From contig JBAIAA010000118.1 in the NCBI GenBank assembly GCA_037893245.1, positions 1,116,001 through 1,180,000 of the forward strand: a stretch of DNA of 64,000 nt, written 5' to 3'. The notes beneath the pieces were generated by a model. That model searched no databases. It saw only the letters and a list, made by a program, of their open reading frames with translations, and was not told the DNA's origin. Both the position numbers and the translations under genes were made by a program. This DNA is from Crossaster papposus. Lineage: Eukaryota > Echinodermata > Asteroidea > Velatida > Solasteridae. Of the stretch, positions 57,344 through 64,000 are shown piece by piece (position 1 is the first letter of the stretch; every line of letters starts with the position of its first letter).

Positions 57344-57670
57344 AGATGGCTGCGCAAGATACAGAGGCATCGATGGAGACTCAAGATAAGTAGCGTCGAT
57401 GAAGCCATACAAGAACTGCTCCAGAGCCACTTGCTTGCTGCAACTCGGCTCCCCTCCCACCGGAACTCCCGGAACACATGCACGGGAACATGTACAGTAT
57501 ACACGGGCCCCGAGTGTGCAATCAAATTTACTCTGGCTGATGAGCAGAGCAAGCCTGACAAAAACTCGTGGGCAGATCTGGCCGCATTTTGCGGGCGAGC
57601 GCTTGCATATTTGGCTTCCATCATTTCGGTGTTAAAATCACAGGCTGTATTTGGCCAAGATAATGCTTAA
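57344..57670 (+). CDS. Candidate 3'-terminal exon of an unidentified gene
   Basis: Function unknown. What is seen: TTACTAAC at 57318-57325 is a near-ideal branch point, followed by GGGTCCTCTTGTAG, an acceptor ending at 57343. From 57344 in phase 0 the frame is open for 108 codons to TAA (57668-57670). Peptide landmarks are RWLRKIQRHRWRLK, then a helical SSVDEAIQELLQSHLLAAT, a Cys/Thr-rich NTCTGTCTVYTGPEC, and a C-terminal KFTLADEQSKPDKNSWADL...CGRALAYLASII. AATAAA lies at 57860-57865, about 190 bases past the stop. The segment is GC-richer than its flanks. An ATG in another frame (57346, good context) stops after 15 codons. The minus strand is also open over much of it but with a less convincing peptide. 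No upstream exon could be assigned. Could still be a chance ORF in a GC-rich conserved element. Confidence 0.4.
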   Translation, partial: RWLRKIQRHRWRLKISSVDEAIQELLQSHLLAATRLPSHRNSRNTCTGTCTVYTGPECAIKFTLADEQSKPDKNSWADLAAFCGRALAYLASIISVLKSQAVFGQDNA

Positions 57671-57859
57671 TGTGGGACGGTACACAAACCAAAAACGTGA
57701 CTTGTCGAGGGTGCTAGTGCGAGTGTGGCGATGAGCCCACGTGATCAAGCAAATCGCCCTTCAACCGACACTCGCGTTTTGAGGGCTCTCTTGGTTTTTG
57801 TTAGTGTATCCGTTTGTTTACATACTCGGCAGTATCCTCTTCTGTACCCAAATTTGATG

Positions 57860-57865
57860 AATAAA
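57860..57865 (+). terminator. Poly(A) signal AATAAA
   Basis: Canonical hexamer 190 bases after the candidate stop codon. AATAAA is frequent by chance in AT-rich DNA, so it is supportive only together with the exon. Confidence 0.35.
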
Positions 57866-57940
57866 TTCAGAAACATACATCACATTTTGTAGCATCCGCC
57901 TAATAAATGTCTGCGTTGATAATACAGAACTGGTCAGTAT

Positions 57941-58325
57941 TTAAAGGTAGGATACACCATTGGTAATTGCTTAAATTATAATGAATGAGTAGATTTGGGG
58001 GGTTGTATTTTAAAGTAAATACCAGTTAACTAAGCTGTCCGAAGTTTTACAGCCATTGATGTCGAGAAAAGCACGAAAAACAGCGTTTGTTTTCAACCGG
58101 CGTCGAGCAGTTATTCTTATGTTATAATTTTTTTTCGCGATCGCCGTCCGGTGATCGCAATTTTACTTTTTAAAATTCATTTTTTCAGAATAATTACAGG
58201 ATATGTAGCGCAATCATTTTGCTGGATACCTAGAATCATCATTTACTTTCAAATGAGTGCGAAATTTCTCAATAATTTGGTAGTAAATATTTCCGATATC
58301 TGCAAACGGTGTATCCTACCTTTAA
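57941..58325 (+). mobile_element. Family A MITE, copy 12
   Basis: TTAA both ends; AAAGGTAGGATACACCATTG left. Palindrome CGCGATCGCCGTCCGGTGAT near 58136. About 75 bases downstream of the AATAAA. Confidence 0.9.
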
Positions 58326-59414
58326 CAGTGATTCGACAATACATAGTGTATAGACATTAATACTTTGCCAGCATTTCAAAAACTAGTTAGAACTAGTAGC
58401 AAATATTTGCTAACAATGAATACAGCATAATGTAGTTTGAATTGTCAACCACCCCCCCCCCAAAAAAAAAATAAGAAAAAAAGAAAACACTTCCCAAAAT
58501 AGTTGAACCCTTACCGCTATTTGTAGTTGGTTTTCAGCTTTCATGTTGTTTTGTTTTGCTCGTTTTTGATTTGTTTGTTTTTGATTTGTTTGTGTGTTTG
58601 TTTAGTTCGGTTTGAGAGAAAACAGTTTACAGCAAATTAACAGCACCAAACGATGGCACCAGTGTTCTTTCTTTCTGACAAAAAAGTAAACAACTCCTAT
58701 TGCATCAAATATCTCGATGTTATGGAAGAAATTACAGTAAGCAATGCTACTGTCAAGTTTGTCTCATTAAAAGTGTTTCATTAAAATTAAATACAGAGCT
58801 TAATGCAATAAACCTGATGATCATGCTAACGAAGTGCATGTCTTTTTGTTCTCGTTCATCCTCAAGGCTATTGAAAAAAGAAAAAAAAATGCGAGAGAAA
58901 ACGAGAAACAATGACCTCCTCACCTCAATTTAAATGGAAGAACTAACCACAACACATAACCGTCCACACAAGGCGTTTAAAATACGACAGACACAACAGA
59001 CGTGATTTCTCAGATTGGCCTTCCAACTCGTTTTTATTTCACGTTTCTTATCAACATCAAGACCTTCTATCTTGATCTGATTTACAGCTTGTCCCGCTCT
59101 TTACAGACCTCCGTATGTGTCTTTCATCTTGACACACCAGTATTACACAAACCAGATATATACTCAGCCTCGTTTTCTGTCAATACAAAGCACTAAGAAA
59201 TAAATTACACTGTATATAAAGTGTCGGCACACCAACCCGGGGAGCGAGGAATTGATGTTAAAATTACACAGCCTATTAATTCATAAAAAGTAACAACAGG
59301 AGGAACCAGGGGTTAGGTCATATTAAAAAAAATGCAATGCCTGTTTCATCTCATGCCAGAACAACCGTTCATCCAGCGCAACAGATTTTAACCACAAAAT
59401 CCATCACTGTTATT
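58326..59414. other. unique spacer
   Basis: C run then A run at 58450-58472; (GTTT)-rich 58545-58600. No gene recognised. Confidence 0.4.
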
Positions 59415-59892
59415 AGGGAATGTACAACATTTGCAAAAATCAAAACTACAAAATAATACAATGAAATTCCGTACTGGAATTACCTTGTGTGCCATGATTT
59501 TCAAGAACAATTTTATTTTTATATTAATTTCCGATGGTGGTCGGCCTCGGACGACCAGCGTTGGAAAAACCTAGCTTCTTTCAAATACTACCCCCAATTT
59601 ACCATATTTCGTTAGCCCGCATGTTGTTAGCAATCGATATGAACGGGTACAAGCCAGCTAGACTGGTTCCCTGACCGTACAATTCCCCGACTTTTATACA
59701 TTGCTCCGTTTCATCTTAAGTAGAGTCAGGGAACCACAATTCAAGAAGATGATTGTTTTTTCTTGTTTTTCTTGTCGATACTTGCTTTACACAATACTAC
59801 CCCCCCAAAAAAAACCAAAAAAAACAACAAAATTATAATAATACAACATTCTGAAAATTGCAGACAAAGCAAATGATGTATATTCCCTTTAG
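59415..59892. mobile_element. Family B element, copy 6
   Basis: Collinear blocks: CAACATTTGCAAAAATC, TGTGTGCCATGATTTTCAAG, CCCCCAATTTACCATATTTC, GCCAGCTAGACTGGTTCCCT and inverted GGGAACCA. Ends GCAAATGATGTATATTCCCTTTA; terminal TTAA decayed to TTAG. Confidence 0.7.
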
Positions 59893-60786
59893 GTTTTCTG
59901 GTGTTAACGCTTATATCTTTTGGTTCATAAAATACTGTGCACGATCATTGTGTCCCAGAATCCATACATTCCATCTCCTTTCAGAACAAAGAAACGACGT
60001 GATGTTATCATGCTCTAATATTCACTGACATGTGTCTAGTATTATACACGAATGTGCATGAGAATTCCTTCAATTATTGTTTTACTATTGTTTTCCAATA
60101 CCATGCAGTTTTTCTTTTAACTCGCAAACATTCTGTAATTTCGTTTAATGAGTGCCTCTGAAAGAACAGGATATCTACGATTCGTGCAAAGTCGGTGATC
60201 GTTATATTACTGATCACAGTCCTCATCATGCATTTTTTAAAACTCTTTTTAATTTACAAACGCAGTTTCCCACAAAAAAAATATTTAAAAAACTATACAT
60301 AAATTATTACGGTCATCTGCCACTAGTTGTCTGTGCAAGGAATGCTGACGTTTTCATGCGAACACCAAACAGGGTAATTCACAAAATAAATATCTAAAAT
60401 TAAATCATTATACTTATACAGTTTCACAAAATAAACCCAGCTAATTAACAGATCTGGACAAAATATCCTAAACTGATTGTTCGATATTTGGAGCGGCGAA
60501 ACATAAAAACGAAAGAGGATATAAACCGGGTAATGGAGTTGACACCATCAATGATAAAAATGTTACTGTTTAGCTGTATTTGTAAATTCTGCAATTCCTT
60601 TGTATTTATTCCTTTTCTGTTCTTAATTACGAGAATTCTCCAAAAACATTATTTTCTTGGGAATGAGATAAGCAATCTGAAATTACCAAACACCATTCAA
60701 AAACAACCACAGCAAAAGTTTGTTTCAACTGACCTATACAATATTATTCACTTTACCATTGAATGAGCTGTGGTTCTTTGTATTCT
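59893..60786. other. unique spacer
   Basis: ORFs at 60152-60397 and 60488-60766 lack splice or domain support. Confidence 0.35.
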
Positions 60787-61044
60787 GGGCGCAATTTGTT
60801 GGCTCTGCTTTATACCCTTACCAAAAAATCCCTGCTTACTATAGCAGAAACTTCCGTGCTTACGGTAAGGGTATTTCACGCGTTAGCGAGAAATGTTCGC
60901 TTATGCGCATGCATACATCCCATAACTAAGGATTCTGTGCTTACAGGGTTAGCGTAGATTTTTCTTCTTCTGCTAAAGCTGTTAGCGGGAAATCGTGATT
61001 GTAAGCGTGGAATTCTGTGGTTAGCAGAGCCATGAAATTGAGCC
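60787..61044. mobile_element. Family C-related foldback, diverged copy
   Basis: GGCGCAATTTGTTGGCTCTG left, CAGAGCCATGAAATTGAGCC right. Interior has many GTTAGCG/CGCTAAC and GTGCTTAC units and an internal TACCCTTAC / GTAAGGGTA pair at 60820 and 60864. Relationship to family C rests on the ends. Confidence 0.55.
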
Positions 61045-61139
61045 GTGGTCTTTGTCATCATGACATCCCAGGATATTACTAAAACAAAAAGTATATGCCT
61101 ACATACATGTAATTTCGTGCCTCCATTTCACAGTTTGTG

Positions 61140-61510
61140 TTAAAGATAGGATACACCATTTGCAGATATCGAAATGTTTTACTACCGAATTATTAATAAA
61201 TATCTTAATATTTTACTAATTTGAAAGTAAATAATGACTCTAGGCATACAGCAAACTGTTTGCGCTAGGTATCCTGCAATTGTTCCGAACAATTGAATTT
61301 TCGATAAAAATAAATCGCGATCGCCCGACGCGGCGATCTCGAAAAAACCCCAGAACAACTGCCAAACGCCGGTTAAAAATAAACGCCAGTTTTTGTTTGG
61401 CAACCGTGACGGTAAAACTTCGGACAGGTCAGTATATACGATATTTACTATAAAATACAACCACCTAAACCCACCCATTGTGGTGTACCAATGATGTATC
61501 CTACCTTTAA
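61140..61510 (-). mobile_element. Family A MITE, copy 13
   Basis: TTAAAGATAGGATACACC to GATGTATCCTACCTTTAA. Palindrome expanded to CGCGATCGCCCGACGCGGCG. Confidence 0.9.
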
Positions 61511-62361
61511 GTGGGCAATAACGACGGGACAGTTTAGGTAAATGCTTCAGTCCTAGCCATGTACGGGAGTAATATTCTCATTCCATCAAATTACGCTGTT
61601 AAGCTGCAATCTTAGGCAAGCTGCAATCTCAGGCAACAGCTAACATGACAACACATCAGCGCCACTCGTTCAATTAGGAATAGTATATTCACTATCAACG
61701 CACACAACTCTCCCTATTTTATCAATGCCGGGTGAGAAGACTTAAGATTACTTCAATAACTTAATCAGAGAGAATGGTTTGAAAACTTTACAATCGAAAA
61801 GTGACAACATTTCATAAGCTGCATGATACAATGTTTTACAAATTTGTCTGGGTGTCTGCATCCGCGAACTTCCGAATCGCTTTTAATAGTTGCCCAACAA
61901 AACCGACAAAGAAAATGGTCGATCAGCGCTTTTGTCATCTTCTTTGAACCTTACCCCCGCACAGACGATACTTTTTTTTCTTTCTTATAAACCAGGTCAC
62001 AGAACCGACTGACAAAATATGGCACCCACTGTGATCAAAATTACTGGAGCTTATGCAAGGTCTCTTGGGTGTTTGTTCGTTCAAAATGGTTGTTGGTCCT
62101 CGCTCTCAGAGCTAGCGCCTGTTGTTTGCAATTCGCGTTTTGCTGTTTCTGTCACTACGGTGACTATGTTTTTCATGAATGTAAGATCAGTGGTAATGTT
62201 TTTTTCCACACTGTGATCAAATGCACCCTGAATGTCTTTCTGTGTTTTATCATAATGTGATTGATTTTTATTTATAATGTGATTATTTTTTGTTATGTCT
62301 ACCGTATGGCCTACGGCATTTTGTTGCTAATAATTCTTTGTCTGTGTATGATGAATGTTTC
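61511..62361. other. unique spacer
   Basis: Tandem GCTGCAATCTxAGGCAA pair at 61610-61640; nothing else recognised. Confidence 0.4.
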
Positions 62362-62717
62362 TTAAAGGTAGATACACCATTATTTTGCAGATATCAATTG
62401 TTGTTATTACCGAATTATTAAAAAATAATCTTACTTTTTAAAAAGTAAATAATGATTCTAGGCATCCAGCAAAATGACTGCGCTAAATTTCATGTTATTG
62501 TTCCCAAAATTGGATTAAAAAATAAAAAATCACGATCGCCAGACGGCGATCGCGGAAAGAACAACTGCCCGACGCCGATTTAAAAAGAAATTCTCGTTAT
62601 CTATGATTGTAAAACTTCGGACAGGTCAGTTAAACGATATTTACTATAAAATACAACCTCCCAAATTCACCCATTTCTGATAATTCAAGCAATTACCAAT
62701 GGTGTATCAACCTTTAA
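62362..62717 (-). mobile_element. Family A MITE, copy 14
   Basis: TTAAAGGTAGATACACC left (one base lost) and GTGTATCAACCTTTAA right (one CT lost). Palindrome ACGATCGCCAGACGGCGATC at about 62532. Confidence 0.9.
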
Positions 62718-64000
62718 GCAGGACAGGGAGGTGGGGAATGATGACTGTTTTCACAAAATATTATTGTTTGCACATGTCAAAATAGCCCCCAATGCCGCGC
62801 AGAATGCGCAATAAACAAAACCAAAACAAACCCCACTTACCAGTCCAATGCAATATGGCATTACTTGTAGTTTCCCTGCGAATCAATTATTAAAATACCA
62901 ATTACCGGTTCTCAAATAGATTGCATCAGTGTGATTATAATAAATCTTTCCGAGTACAAATGAGGCTAATGTGTGTGTGTGTGCTTGTTTATGAATGTGC
63001 CAAGCGATATTTCCGATACTTTTGTTTATAGGGGTGGGGGATCCATGCAATTTTCCGCACTATCGCGACGGTCTTTGTGCCCGAGTTGCGAAACGGTGTT
63101 AGCGATACGGTGAGCACGTGTTCGATACGGCATACATCGCAGTGAAATCACCAGAACACATTATATATACACGCATAGCGCTTGTCATATGCATGTTTTC
63201 AACTTCGCCTGCATGTCCCATCAATCAAATGATTTCCACTGACCGCCCTCCTCCGATCCAGCCGCCAATAAGAATGCATATCGAATCCAACCTAAAATGG
63301 CAGTTATATGGGAATAATAAGGGGGCCAAGAGCTCTAGGGATACTTGATACAATCCTATCCTTCGAAAGGCGGCCAAACCTGTGGTAAATAGTACCGATA
63401 TTGACTTGATTATTTGGATTCCTTTCAGTCCGGTGTTGCTAACAACATGAGGTAGGTGTCAATCGCTTCATTTTACCCCCATCGGATGTGACGAGGCGTT
63501 AATAAGAGGTTTAACACCAACAAGCAAAGCAAACGAAGCGCATGAGCCTATTAAACAGGGTGTCTTTCCCGCCCGTCTGCACACTGGCAAATCTTAACCT
63601 GCAGGGGTATAATATACGGACACTATCGATAGGACACGGCGGATTGCCCAATTCCCTACGTATGCTGCGAGAAAGGGTGAACAGATGTATCTTTTTTTTA
63701 TAAGTTATTGCATCACCACTTAGCACGGCCAATAAACACTACAGGCATGCAACCGGGAATACAAAATAGGATATTCCAATCTTTACACGACTTTCTACAG
63801 TGTTTTTCAATTTTCAATGGAAAAATTATTGTGAAGTGAAAAACTAAATCAGCTGATATGAGTAGAATTTGCGTGCCTGACACTAACTTCCAGTTTATTT
63901 ACTAATTTCTACTATTTTTTAAGTGGAAATAGTGAAAACCGCTTTTCATCTCTTAATTGTTTAGTCTCAATTGTTCGCATACAGGAAACAGAAAGTGCAC
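62718..64000. other. unique spacer to window end
   Basis: (GT)n at 62970-62982. 63040-63130 is CpG-bearing. No gene, RNA or repeat copy recognised. Confidence 0.4.

Overview
The window looks like repeat-rich, gene-poor DNA from a metazoan nuclear genome, most likely a marine deuterostome. An echinoderm is my best guess. This rests on AT-rich spacer, frequent AGGCCTA words, many TTAA-flanked short inverted-repeat transposons whose termini resemble families I know from sea-star-like genomes, and CR1/L2-type LINE and tRNA-SINE debris. The assignment is inference; no species-diagnostic gene is present.

No complete protein-coding gene is visible. The only recognisable coding sequence is the 3' end of a reverse transcriptase from a 5'-truncated LINE near the left edge (809-1272). 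One plausible host exon lies at 57344-57670 (+): branch-point-like TACTAAC, polypyrimidine acceptor, 108 open codons, stop, then AATAAA about 190 bases on. A second open stretch at 21739-22114 reads on both strands and is ambiguous.

Most of what can be annotated is non-autonomous DNA transposons. Family A is the commonest: 15 copies of about 300-450 bp, termini TTAAAGGTAGGATACACC, TTAA target duplications, and usually a central GC-rich palindrome. Family D (4 copies, TTAAAGGGATCGTATACG) and family B (6 copies, about 290-770 bp) share terminal sequence with A, and all fit a Kolobok/T2-like TTAA group. Other families are long-armed foldback elements: C (GGGGCCAATTTCATA), E/F (TAGAC termini with an internal TGACGTCA), G (CACCCTAAAAACA, TA duplication), H, I (hAT-like GGGTGCGTTCCACT), J, K, N, O, P (Mutator-like, 10-bp duplication), Q and U. 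Several are nested, giving a relative age order.

Layout: 1-4.3 kb family D, LINE, foldback, family A and a 106-base G-rich tract; 5.5-12 kb a dense run of foldback families; 12.4-13.9, 20.4-21.4, 26.5-27.1, 40.2-41.1, 45.7-46.9 and 47.6-48.0 kb GC-rich unique islands that are candidate regulatory DNA; 16-25 kb nested elements; 25.6-26.0 kb a 17-bp minisatellite; 28-34 kb foldbacks, a telomere-repeat-cored palindrome, a tRNA-derived SINE and a composite family D element; 35-39 kb minisatellite, foldback and family A; 41.9-44.3 kb D, A and B with a nested Mutator-like element; 51-55.6 kb nested H/O/D/U/P/B/C; 57-62.7 kb minisatellite, candidate exon and further A, B and C copies. Intervals not listed are unique AT-rich DNA in which I see nothing firm.
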